Assembly: GCA_937965785.1 (NCBI GenBank)
Contig: CALCKT010000030.1
Coordinates: 1-56,645, forward strand
Direction: 5' to 3'
Length of the DNA stretch: 56,645 nt
DNA from: an uncultured Propionibacteriaceae bacterium
GTDB lineage: Bacteria; Actinomycetota; Actinomycetes; Propionibacteriales; Propionibacteriaceae
Every line of letters starts with the position of its first letter. Position 1 is the first letter of the stretch. The position numbers and the translations under genes are program-made. This document shows, one piece after another, positions 7,814 through 15,153 of this stretch. The notes under the pieces were generated by a model that did not search any database, was not told the DNA's origin, and worked only from the letters and a program-made list of their open reading frames with translations.

Positions 7814-8817
7814 TCTGTGTGGTGTTTTTCGCCCTTGCGGCTGCGTTGATCGCCGGGAAGGAGCAGAATTTGGAACGGCTGGGATTACCAGCCCGCCGCA
7901 GTCCGGGACGTGGCAGCGCAGCTGTCGTGAGGAAGACGTCCCGGCCTGTGTCGTCAAGCTTCTCCTTGTGGCGCCGAGGAATGGTCCCGGGGGATGTCGG
8001 CATTCCCGTTCCGCGGCCCGGGGACGGGGACTCCGCCGTTGCCGATGGCACCCGGACGGGGTCGTTGGAAAAACTGGAGGAGTCGCAGGCGCGGGGCGGC
8101 AGGAGCGGCCACGGAAGAGCGGTCGCCTCCCACCGGGCACGGATGCGGCGCAACAACCTGCTGCTGATGGGTGGTGCCGGCTTGGTCGCGGTGACCGTGG
8201 TGTTCGGCCTCAGGGTGGCAGGCTGGACCCTCGTCGTCGTCATCGCCGCCGGAACCGCAGCGTGGGTGCTGCGGCGTGCCGCCGCGGAACGCGCCCGGCG
8301 CAACCGGGCCGACGAAACCACCCGGGTCACGGTGGGGCTGGCCATGCTGCTGCGCTCCGGGCAGATTCCGACGGCGGCGCTCGCCGAGACCGCCACGGAC
8401 TGCGACGCCCTGGCGCCCGTCGCGGCCGTCGCCAAACTGGGTGGGGACGTCCCCGCGGCGCTGCAGGAGGTGGCGCAGACACCGGGACGTGAGGGCCTGG
8501 CGCGGGTCGCGGGGGCGTGGCGGGTGGCGGAACGCACCGGCGCGCCAGTTGCCTCCGTGCTGCTGCAGGTCGCGGAAGGGCTGCGGGCCGAACGGGAACT
8601 CGCGGGAGTGGTCGAGGCCGAACTGGCGATGGCGCGCGGCAGCGCCCGGATCATGGCCTTCCTGCCGCTCGGGGCGCTGCTGCTCGGCTCCTTCGTCGGG
8701 GCCGATCCCCTCGGTTTCCTGCTGGAGAACCCGTTCGGGTTGGTGCTGGCGCTGGCCGGTGTGGGATTGGCAGCCGCCGGGGTGGCCTGGACCGAGAAAC
8801 TGGCGGTCCGGCAATGA
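7807..8817 (+). CDS. tadB: TadB-like inner-membrane platform protein
   Basis: About 336 residues from the ATG at 7807, which overlaps the tadA stop; in-frame codons upstream lie inside tadA and are ignored. There is an N-terminal hydrophobic segment, an unusually long hydrophilic linker (about residues 20-110), a membrane hairpin near 118-150, then a T2SSF-type cytoplasmic helical domain (AMLLRSGQIPTAALAE ... VAERTGAPVASVLLQVAEGL) and two C-terminal membrane helices. It is the platform protein on which the TadA ATPase acts. It ends with an ATGA overlap onto tadC. Confidence 0.85.
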   Translation: MLICVVFFALAAALIAGKEQNLERLGLPARRSPGRGSAAVVRKTSRPVSSSFSLWRRGMVPGDVGIPVPRPGDGDSAVADGTRTGSLEKLEESQARGGRSGHGRAVASHRARMRRNNLLLMGGAGLVAVTVVFGLRVAGWTLVVVIAAGTAAWVLRRAAAERARRNRADETTRVTVGLAMLLRSGQIPTAALAETATDCDALAPVAAVAKLGGDVPAALQEVAQTPGREGLARVAGAWRVAERTGAPVASVLLQVAEGLRAERELAGVVEAELAMARGSARIMAFLPLGALLLGSFVGADPLGFLLENPFGLVLALAGVGLAAAGVAWTEKLAVRQ

Positions 8818-9425
8818 GCACCGCGGTCCTGATCGGTTTCCTCGTCGCAGCGGCCGTCCTGGCGTGGTGGGCCCCGCCACCCCTGAGCAGGCTCGAACCC
8901 CGGCCGTCGCCGCTGCCCGGCTGGGTGGGGAAGGCGTGGGCTTGGGCGGCGAAACGGTGGAGTGGTCGCAGGAAGGTGGACCGGGCCGTGGTGCGGGAAC
9001 TTCCCGAAACCCTGGACCTGTTGGCCGTCTGCCTGGAGGCCGGAGCCCCCATGACCAACGCCATCGCCACGGTGGCCGCGGTCAGTCAACCCGCCACGGC
9101 CGTGATCCTGCACGGGATCGACGCGCAACTGCAGGTCGGCAGGGACCCGCAGGACGCCTGGGGAAGCCTCGCCGGCCACCCTGACTGGGGGCCACCGGCC
9201 CGTGACGCAGCCCGCTCGGCCCGCTCCGGAACCAGCCTGGTGGAGTGTCTTCGTGTTCACGCCGACGAGGCGCGCCGTCGCCGTCGTGAACAGGAGACCA
9301 AACGGGCCAGGTCGGTGGGGGTGAAATCGGTGCAGCCGCTCGCGCTGTGTTTCCTTCCCGCCTTCGTGCTCATCGGGGTGGTGCCGCTGGTGGCGTCGCT
9401 GCTCGGCACCTTCACGGGTCGCTGA
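8814..9425 (+). CDS. tadC: TadC-like membrane platform protein
   Basis: 203 residues with an N-terminal membrane helix, a cytoplasmic T2SSF domain (LPETLDLLAVCLEAGAPMTN ... SGTSLVECLRVHADEARRRRR) and a C-terminal hydrophobic pair. The arrangement TadA-TadB-TadC with overlapping starts is standard. It is the last gene of this operon. The DEAH-box helicase and pilin genes normally follow within a few hundred bases, but here about 5.7 kb of unrelated DNA intervenes. Confidence 0.85.
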   Translation: MSTAVLIGFLVAAAVLAWWAPPPLSRLEPRPSPLPGWVGKAWAWAAKRWSGRRKVDRAVVRELPETLDLLAVCLEAGAPMTNAIATVAAVSQPATAVILHGIDAQLQVGRDPQDAWGSLAGHPDWGPPARDAARSARSGTSLVECLRVHADEARRRRREQETKRARSVGVKSVQPLALCFLPAFVLIGVVPLVASLLGTFTGR

Positions 9426-9755
9426 ACGGGAAAGCCCGGAACCAGCTGGGGTCCCTTCCCCCGGAATTGGTTGAGCCGGCCTGCGAGTGTGATGTCTCAG
9501 GACAAGGGTGAAGGTCGGGACTTCTTGCGGCCGCGCGACACTTGGACGGACGTCGTTGCCAGCGCCAGCCCTCAGGCCAGTCATCACGAAAAATTACAGG
9601 CTAATCAGACCAACCATCCGAGACGTAACGCAGTAGCATGTCTTCTGTGACACCCTCATGAACCATGACGGCCTTGCCGCCGTATCCCCATTGATGCTCA
9701 CCACTTCAGTGATCCGCGAGGCAGAACGTTCTTCCCAAAGTAGTGCGCTCAAACC
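9426..9755. other. Gene-poor gap with one partial dispersed repeat
   Basis: 330 bases with no supported gene. A 23-base fragment matching the right end of the dispersed repeat in minus orientation (TTGGTTGAGCCGGCCTGCGAG) lies at 9463-9485. A 33-codon open frame at 9658-9759 ends at the start of the VOC gene but has no ribosome-binding site and is not called. Confidence 0.6.
9463..9485 (-). repeat. Partial dispersed repeat after tadC
   Basis: TTGGTTGAGCCGGCCTGCGAG matches the right end of the minus-orientation dispersed element, but the GTCGAAACC end is missing. It marks the left side of the module inserted between tadC and the helicase, whose right side carries full copies at 14951-15069. 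Confidence 0.65.
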
Positions 9756-10178
9756 ATGAATGGAGATGCCTGGATGATCAGCATCGCGACGATCACCATC
9801 AAGACAACCAAGCCACGAGCAGTCGCCGCGTTCTGGAGGGACTTGCTGGGTTACGAAGTGGCCCCCAACCTGACCGACTCCGTGCTCCTCGAAGGAAACG
9901 GACCGTCATTGCTGATCCAACCGGCCACACGGCCGGCAGCCCCGGGGGCCATCCACCTCGACCTCAGGCCTGATGACCAAGGTGACGCGGTGGCGGCCGC
10001 GTTGGCGCTTGGCGCCTCACATGCCGACATTGGGCAGACCGGGCAGGAAGGATGGGTGGTCCTGGCGGATCCCGCCGGGAATCTTTTCTGCGTGCTCGAG
10101 GGGCGTGCTGCACACGCGGCTCGAATGACCGGCAGGACTCCGACGCCAACGCCGGTGTGTGGACATGATGAGGGCTGA
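9756..10178 (+). CDS. VOC-superfamily (glyoxalase/bleomycin-resistance-like) protein
   Basis: About 140 residues, or 134 from the ATG at 9774. Hallmarks are TIKTTKPRAVAAFWRDLLGYEV at the N-terminus, LLIQPATRPAAPGAIHLDLR in the middle and the C-terminal WVVLADPAGNLFCVLEG metal-site strand. This is the single-module VOC layout of many actinobacterial glyoxalase-like proteins. The substrate is unknown. No good ribosome-binding site was seen for either start. It is the first gene of the segment that interrupts the Tad/helicase neighbourhood. Confidence 0.8.
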   Translation: MNGDAWMISIATITIKTTKPRAVAAFWRDLLGYEVAPNLTDSVLLEGNGPSLLIQPATRPAAPGAIHLDLRPDDQGDAVAAALALGASHADIGQTGQEGWVVLADPAGNLFCVLEGRAAHAARMTGRTPTPTPVCGHDEG

Positions 10179-10481
10179 GGGCGCACCACGCACGCGGATG
10201 GGCGCCCCCCGACGATCGCCGGTGAACGGCTTCCGCCCATCCCCACCAGCAACTGAAGTTGCGTCTCCGACCCGGGCTCCAGGAGTGAGCTCACCGTTCC
10301 CGAGTGCTGTGACGCCGGAACCGAGCCAGCGTCCTGGCGGGGTGCCCGCCTCGGCGTGGTAGCGGGTTGGCGGAGTCGAGAGCGAACGGTCACCATCACC
10401 AGCCGCCACAGTCCGCAGCAGGTACTTGTGGGATCGACGGCGAACTCTTGTGTTGCGGTTGTCCCGGTAGCGTGGAGATGG

Positions 10482-11708
10482 ATGGATTCCGTAGCAACTC
10501 GTGAGGACGAGGATCCCACAAAGGCCGACGCACCGACGCTCTCGGGCGGCACGTCCTCGTGGTTCCAGCTGCATCCGCGACTGGTTGATCTGATGCTCGT
10601 GCTGGTGATCTTCGCCTACAACTTGCCGATTCAGTTCGGTGCGGTGCCCGGGCACCTGTGGCTGGGGACCGGGCTGCTGGTCTCGGTCGGTCTGTGTGCG
10701 CCGGGGCTGTGGCGTCGTCAGTGGCCAGCGGCCACATATCTGGTGATCCAACTCGTCGCGGTCACGCAGATCCTGCTGGGGATCTCGCTGGTGGTTGCCG
10801 ATGCGATGCTGCTGTTGGCCGTCTATACGCTCGCCTCGCGTAGGCGCTGGCAGCTCTCCGGCATGGCAGCGCTGATCACCGCCACGTGGACTGTGCTGAG
10901 TTGCCTGCCGATACTCGACCGCGGCGAGATGAGTATCGGGGATATCGGTGTGATCGTCGCGCTGATCCTGTGGTCATGGACCTGGGGACGTCTGGTGCGG
11001 ACCCGCCGGCGCTACATCGCCTCACTGCATGAGCGCGCGGCACAGCTCGCGCGGGAGAAGGCGGTCGAGGCAGAACTGGCGGCGTCGTCCGAGCGGACGC
11101 GCATCGCTCGGGAGATCCACGATGTCGTCTCACATTCCCTGAGCGTTGTCGCGGTGTTGTCCGACGGTGCGGCCTCCACCATCGACACGGATCCTGAGCA
11201 GGCGCGCACAGCCATGCTGACCGTGCGCGACACGGGGCGCACAGCGTTGGCGGACATGCGCCGGCTGCTCGGGGTGCTGCGCGATGACGAGCCCGGCTCG
11301 CACGCACCGCAGCCGGGGATTGCGCAGTTGCCACGTCTGCTAGAGGAGTCTTGCGCGGCGGGCGTGCCGGTGCGGTTCATTGAAACGGGTGATCCTCAGA
11401 CGGTGCCGCAGAGCATCGATCTGACCGTGTACCGCATCGTCCAGGAGGCGTTGACCAATGTGCGCAAGCATGCTGGCCTCGGGGTTTCGGAGGTGCGGGT
11501 CACGCTGGCCCATACCCCCGAGTCCATCACGGTCACTGTGACCGATGACGGTGCTGGGTCCGCCGCTGGTGTCGGTCGGCATATCGGGCACGGCCTGATC
11601 GGCATGCGCGAGCGTGTCGCCGCCCACCACGGGCAGCTGCGTGCCGGGCAGCGACCCGAAGGCGGTTTCGAGGTCGTCGCCACGATCCCGACAGGAGATG
11701 AATCATGA
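10482..11708 (+). CDS. Two-component sensor histidine kinase (DesK/NarX type)
   Basis: 408 residues from the ATG at 10482, preceded by GGAG. About five membrane helices occupy residues 30-170 with no large external sensor domain. They are followed by a HisKA_3 dimerisation domain with phospho-acceptor motif ERTRIAREIHDVVSHSLSV, then an ATPase domain with N box (VYRIVQEALTNVRKHAG) and G box (DDGAGSAAG, GHGLIGMRERV). Intramembrane-sensing kinases of this build often report cell-envelope stress. Its stop overlaps the start of the response-regulator gene (ATGA), so the two form an operon. The neighbouring ABC transporter is the probable regulated output. Confidence 0.9.
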   Translation: MDSVATREDEDPTKADAPTLSGGTSSWFQLHPRLVDLMLVLVIFAYNLPIQFGAVPGHLWLGTGLLVSVGLCAPGLWRRQWPAATYLVIQLVAVTQILLGISLVVADAMLLLAVYTLASRRRWQLSGMAALITATWTVLSCLPILDRGEMSIGDIGVIVALILWSWTWGRLVRTRRRYIASLHERAAQLAREKAVEAELAASSERTRIAREIHDVVSHSLSVVAVLSDGAASTIDTDPEQARTAMLTVRDTGRTALADMRRLLGVLRDDEPGSHAPQPGIAQLPRLLEESCAAGVPVRFIETGDPQTVPQSIDLTVYRIVQEALTNVRKHAGLGVSEVRVTLAHTPESITVTVTDDGAGSAAGVGRHIGHGLIGMRERVAAHHGQLRAGQRPEGGFEVVATIPTGDES

Positions 11709-12376
11709 ATATCCGCGTGCTGCTGGTCGACGACCAGGAGATGATCCGCATGGGTTTCCGCATGGTGCTGGGCACCTCCGAGGGCATCGAAGTCGTGGGC
11801 GAGGCCTCCGACGGCGACGAGGTCCTGGACGTGTTGGCTGAGCAGCCTGCCGATGTTGTGCTGATGGACGTGCGAATGCCCAGGGTTGACGGCATCGAGG
11901 CCACGCGGCGCGTCATGGCGCTGGAGGATCCGCCGCATGTGTTGGTGCTGACGACCTTCGACCTGGACGAGTACGCCTACGAGGCCTTGCGTGCCGGGGC
12001 GTCGGGTTTCCTGCTCAAGGACGCGCCGCTGGAGGAGGTGGCCGCAGCCATCCGTCACGTTCACGACGGTGACGCCGTGGTCGCGCCGTCGACCACGCGT
12101 CGCCTGTTGGGTCACTTCGCCGCGCCCGAGGCGTCATCGCTGGCTGCGCCGATGAACACCGCACCGCTTGAGCTGCTGACGCCGCGCGAGCGCGAGGTGT
12201 TGAGCCTGGTCGCGCGCGGACTGTCCAACCGCGAGATCGCCGATGAGCTCGTCCTCAGCGAGGGAACGGTCAAGGTCCACGTCGGGCACGTGCTGACCAA
12301 GCTCGACTTGCGCGACCGTGTCCAGGCCGTCGTGCTGGCCTACGAGACGGGTCTGATCTCGCCGGGAAGCGCCTGA
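11705..12376 (+). CDS. NarL/LuxR-family response regulator
   Basis: 223 residues. The N-terminal receiver domain has the phospho-acceptor Asp in VVLMDVRMPRVDG (about residue 58) and the conserved Lys in GFLLKDAPLEE. The C-terminal LuxR-type helix-turn-helix reads LTPREREVLSLVARGLSNRE followed by IADELVLSEGTVKVHV. It is the cognate partner of the upstream histidine kinase. A CTATG/CATAG inverted repeat in the 89 bases before the ABC-transporter gene is a candidate binding site. Confidence 0.93.
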   Translation: MNIRVLLVDDQEMIRMGFRMVLGTSEGIEVVGEASDGDEVLDVLAEQPADVVLMDVRMPRVDGIEATRRVMALEDPPHVLVLTTFDLDEYAYEALRAGASGFLLKDAPLEEVAAAIRHVHDGDAVVAPSTTRRLLGHFAAPEASSLAAPMNTAPLELLTPREREVLSLVARGLSNREIADELVLSEGTVKVHVGHVLTKLDLRDRVQAVVLAYETGLISPGSA

Positions 12377-12389
12377 TCCAGCACGTCAG

Positions 12390-12407
12390 CTATGCCTGAA
12401 GTCATAG
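12390..12407. promoter_or_regulatory. Candidate response-regulator operator
   Basis: The near-palindrome CTATGCCTGAAGTCATAG has 5-bp arms (12390-12394 and 12403-12407). It lies in the only intergenic space between the response regulator and the ABC transporter it may control. The functional role is inferred from position. Confidence 0.35.
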
Positions 12408-12465
12408 GGGGAAGATATGTCTTGGGCCAGATGGAATCTTCTCCGGGCTGCGACAGCGTGGAGAC

Positions 12466-13371
12466 ATGTTCTACGCAGTCACCACAGAAAACCTGACGAA
12501 GCGCTACGGCGATCGCATCGTCGTCGACGATCTGTCCCTGCGTATCCCTGAAGGGTGTGTGTACGGGTTCCTCGGCCCCAACGGGGCCGGCAAGTCCACG
12601 ACGATGAAGATGCTGCTGTCGCTGATCGAGCCCAGCGACGGCGAGGTGCAGATCCTCGGTAAGTCGATGACGCGCGCCACGCGGCGTTCCCTGCTGGAGC
12701 GGATCGGTTCGCTGATCGAGGCCCCACCGGGGTATGCGCACCTGACCGGCGCGGAGAACATGCGGCTCATTCAGCGCCTGTTGCACTTGGATGACGCACA
12801 GATCGAACACGCAGTGCAGGTCGTGCATCTGACCGAGCAGATGAACAAGAAGGTCCGCGAGTATTCCCTGGGCATGAAGCAACGCCTGGGGATCGCGATG
12901 GCCCTGGCCCGCCAGCCGCAGCTGCTGATCCTCGACGAGCCCACCAACGGCCTCGACCCCGCGGGCATCGAGGAGATGCGCGGACTGCTGCGCCACCTCG
13001 CGGTCAACGGGGTGACCGTGATGGTCTCCTCGCACCTGCTGGGCGAGATCGACAAGATCGCCACCCAGCTGGGCATTCTCGCCCAGGGCCGGATGATCTT
13101 CCAGGGCACCCGCGCCGAGCTGATGAAGGCATCCTCGCCCGACGTGCTGATCACCTGCTCGGAGCCTCACCGGGCACAAAACCTGCTTGTGCCCTACAAC
13201 CCGCGGCTCAAGTCGTCGGGCGACCTGGCACTGGCGGGAACCGATGACAAACGGATGGCCGGATTCGTCGCAGCGCTGGTTGGCGAAGGGATCGACATCT
13301 ACGGAGTCCGTCGTGACGAGCAGAGCCTCGAGGACGTCTTCATGCGCCTGACCGAAGGAGGTGGGCTGTGA
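12466..13371 (+). CDS. ABC transporter ATP-binding protein, LanF/BcrA type
   Basis: 301 residues with Walker A GPNGAGKST (near residue 39), signature YSLGMKQRLGIAMAL, Walker B LLILDEPTNGLDP and the H-loop region VMVSSHLLGEI. The N-terminus (TENLTKRYGDRIVVDDLSLR) and the overall length match the bacitracin/lantibiotic-immunity ATPases (BcrA, LanF). The ATG is preceded by GGAG. The gene overlaps the first permease gene by four bases. With two dissimilar permeases and a two-component system upstream it looks like a peptide-antibiotic resistance module. Confidence 0.9.
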   Translation: MFYAVTTENLTKRYGDRIVVDDLSLRIPEGCVYGFLGPNGAGKSTTMKMLLSLIEPSDGEVQILGKSMTRATRRSLLERIGSLIEAPPGYAHLTGAENMRLIQRLLHLDDAQIEHAVQVVHLTEQMNKKVREYSLGMKQRLGIAMALARQPQLLILDEPTNGLDPAGIEEMRGLLRHLAVNGVTVMVSSHLLGEIDKIATQLGILAQGRMIFQGTRAELMKASSPDVLITCSEPHRAQNLLVPYNPRLKSSGDLALAGTDDKRMAGFVAALVGEGIDIYGVRRDEQSLEDVFMRLTEGGGL

Positions 13372-14120
13372 TGACCGTCGTCATGAACGAACTGGCCAAG
13401 ATTCGTCACCTTCGCATCGGGGTGATCGCGATCATTCATCTGGTGGCCATCGTGGTTCTCACAGCTTTTCAGTCGCTGGTCGCGGGCATTGACGAGCATC
13501 TCGCGGATCCCGGCGGGGCGCCGTGGAAGATCCTGCTCACCGGGCTCTCACGGGCGTTCGCGATGATCTCGCCCGTCCTCTTGGCTGTGCTGGCCAGTCG
13601 TCAGGTCGAAATGGAACACACGGGCAACGGCTGGCTGCTGTCCGCCACGAGCGGAGTGAGTCCCGGCCACCTGTGCCGTGCCAAGCTCGTCGTGCTCGGG
13701 TTGATCGTCGCCCTGGTCACCATGATGCAGTCCGCGCTGCTCGTCGGCTTCGCGAAGCTCATCGGCGTCACCTCACCCTTCCCAGCCTCACACTGGATCG
13801 GGTACACAGCCTCGATCATGGTCATCAACCTCGCCGTGCTGGCGTTCCAGATCCTGCTGTCGGCCACGGTGGAGAACCAGCTCGTCGCGTTGGGCGTCAG
13901 CATCGTCGGTATCTTCCTCGCGCTCTTCGGTGTGATCCTGCCGAGCTTTCTCACACACCTGACGCCCTGGAGCTACTACGCGCTGGCCGCTCCGGCCGAC
14001 TACGTCGGCGTCGACCTCGTCTACCACGACCTGCCCTACCTCAGCATTGCCGGTCTGGCGGTCGTGGGTGGCTCGCTCTTCACGCTGATCACCACTCGTT
14101 TCAACACCCGGGAAGCATGA
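13368..14120 (+). CDS. ABC transporter permease, LanE/MutE-like
   Basis: 250 residues with six predicted membrane helices. The N-terminal MNELAKIRHLRIGVIAII is typical of lantibiotic-immunity ABC-2 permeases, as is the paired ATPase. It begins GTG ATG with an overlap onto the ATPase stop and ends with an overlap onto the second permease. Together these genes encode one heteromeric exporter or flippase-like complex in the cytoplasmic membrane. The exact substrate is unknown. Confidence 0.82.
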   Translation: MMTVVMNELAKIRHLRIGVIAIIHLVAIVVLTAFQSLVAGIDEHLADPGGAPWKILLTGLSRAFAMISPVLLAVLASRQVEMEHTGNGWLLSATSGVSPGHLCRAKLVVLGLIVALVTMMQSALLVGFAKLIGVTSPFPASHWIGYTASIMVINLAVLAFQILLSATVENQLVALGVSIVGIFLALFGVILPSFLTHLTPWSYYALAAPADYVGVDLVYHDLPYLSIAGLAVVGGSLFTLITTRFNTREA

Positions 14121-14890
14121 CCATGAACTCCATCTACTCCGAGTTCCTGAAACTCAAACGTTCCACGAGCTGGGCGGTGGTCCTCGTGGTCCCGATCATC
14201 GTGGTCCTGGCCGGCTCGATGAGCACCATGCTCGCGCAGGGCACCTTCGAAGATGGGTGGCACACCCTGTGGATCAGGTCCGTCGGGTTCTACGGGATGG
14301 CCATCCTGCCGGTCGCCGTCGCGATCCTCGCGTCCCTGGTCTGGCGCGTCGAGCACAAGAACAGCAACTGGAACGCGCTCATGAGCCGGCCCGTACCGAC
14401 ATCCGAGATCGTGCTGGGCAAGGTGGCGGCCATCTCCGCGCTCGCGGCCTCGATGCAAATCGTTTTGCTGGTCACCGTCATCGGACTGGGCAAGCTGGTG
14501 TTCGGACTCGAGGGCATGCTTCCGGCCAAGTACCTCCTGGGCAGTTCGTTGATCATGCTGGCCTGCGTGCCACTGGCGGCGCTGCAATCGGCGTTGTCGG
14601 CTTTCCTGTGCTCCTTCGCCACTCCGGTGACCATCGCGCTGGTGATGACCAGCGCCTCGACACTGCTTCTGCAGCTGAAGCTGACAGCAGCACTGGCGCT
14701 TCCCCACGGCCTGGTCACCCACACCACACAACTCGGGACGTCTCTCGTCTCGGGTCAGAGGACGAGCTTCGCCGTCTCGGATCTCAGCCTGGCGAGCGCG
14801 GGGATCGTCACGGGCGCAGCGGTGGTGCTCACCGCCCTCATCGTCGCCATCACTTCCATGGCACTCAATCGCACCGACACCCGCGCATAG
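14117..14890 (+). CDS. ABC transporter permease, LanG-like
   Basis: About 257 residues from the ATG at 14117; the ATG at 14123, six bases later, has a better-spaced GGAAG. Six hydrophobic segments and the N-terminal IYSEFLKLKRSTSWAVVLVV pattern match the second permease of LanFEG-type transporters. It is the last gene of the inserted segment. Dispersed repeats begin about 45 bases after the stop. Confidence 0.8.
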   Translation: MTMNSIYSEFLKLKRSTSWAVVLVVPIIVVLAGSMSTMLAQGTFEDGWHTLWIRSVGFYGMAILPVAVAILASLVWRVEHKNSNWNALMSRPVPTSEIVLGKVAAISALAASMQIVLLVTVIGLGKLVFGLEGMLPAKYLLGSSLIMLACVPLAALQSALSAFLCSFATPVTIALVMTSASTLLLQLKLTAALALPHGLVTHTTQLGTSLVSGQRTSFAVSDLSLASAGIVTGAAVVLTALIVAITSMALNRTDTRA

Positions 14891-14932
14891 AGCGCTTCTT
14901 CACCTCCAAAACGGTCGTCGTCGCCACGGCTG

Positions 14933-15099
14933 AACCGGCTTCAATGAGACAAAGCTGGTTGAGCCGGCCTGCGAGCGTCAGCGAGTGGGGTGTGTCGAAA
15001 CCTCTTGTGGGTGTCCGGGGTGGTTTCGACTCGGGTCGCTCCTTCGTCGCGGCCCGGCTCAACCGGCTTGGGGGGTGCTCGCGGCCCGGCTGAACCGGC
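14933..15099. repeat. Dispersed GGTTTCGAC/CTCAACCA repeats before the helicase gene
   Basis: A minus-orientation copy at about 14951-15002 is followed by a plus-orientation copy at about 15022-15069, with extra GGCTGAACCGGCTTCA fragments on both outer edges. An ATG at 15103 inside this block opens the helicase frame but is repeat-derived and is not the preferred start. Confidence 0.8.
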
Positions 15100-15153
15100 T
15101 TCATGAAATGGGCCCGGCCCGATCAGTGGGCGAGGGGTGGCAGAGTTGGGCGG

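Noticed and set aside
5579..8140. Minus-strand open frame of about 850 codons
   Set aside because: It is antisense to the CpaE-like, tadA and tadB genes; the product is low-complexity Arg/Pro/Gly/Ser with no domain.
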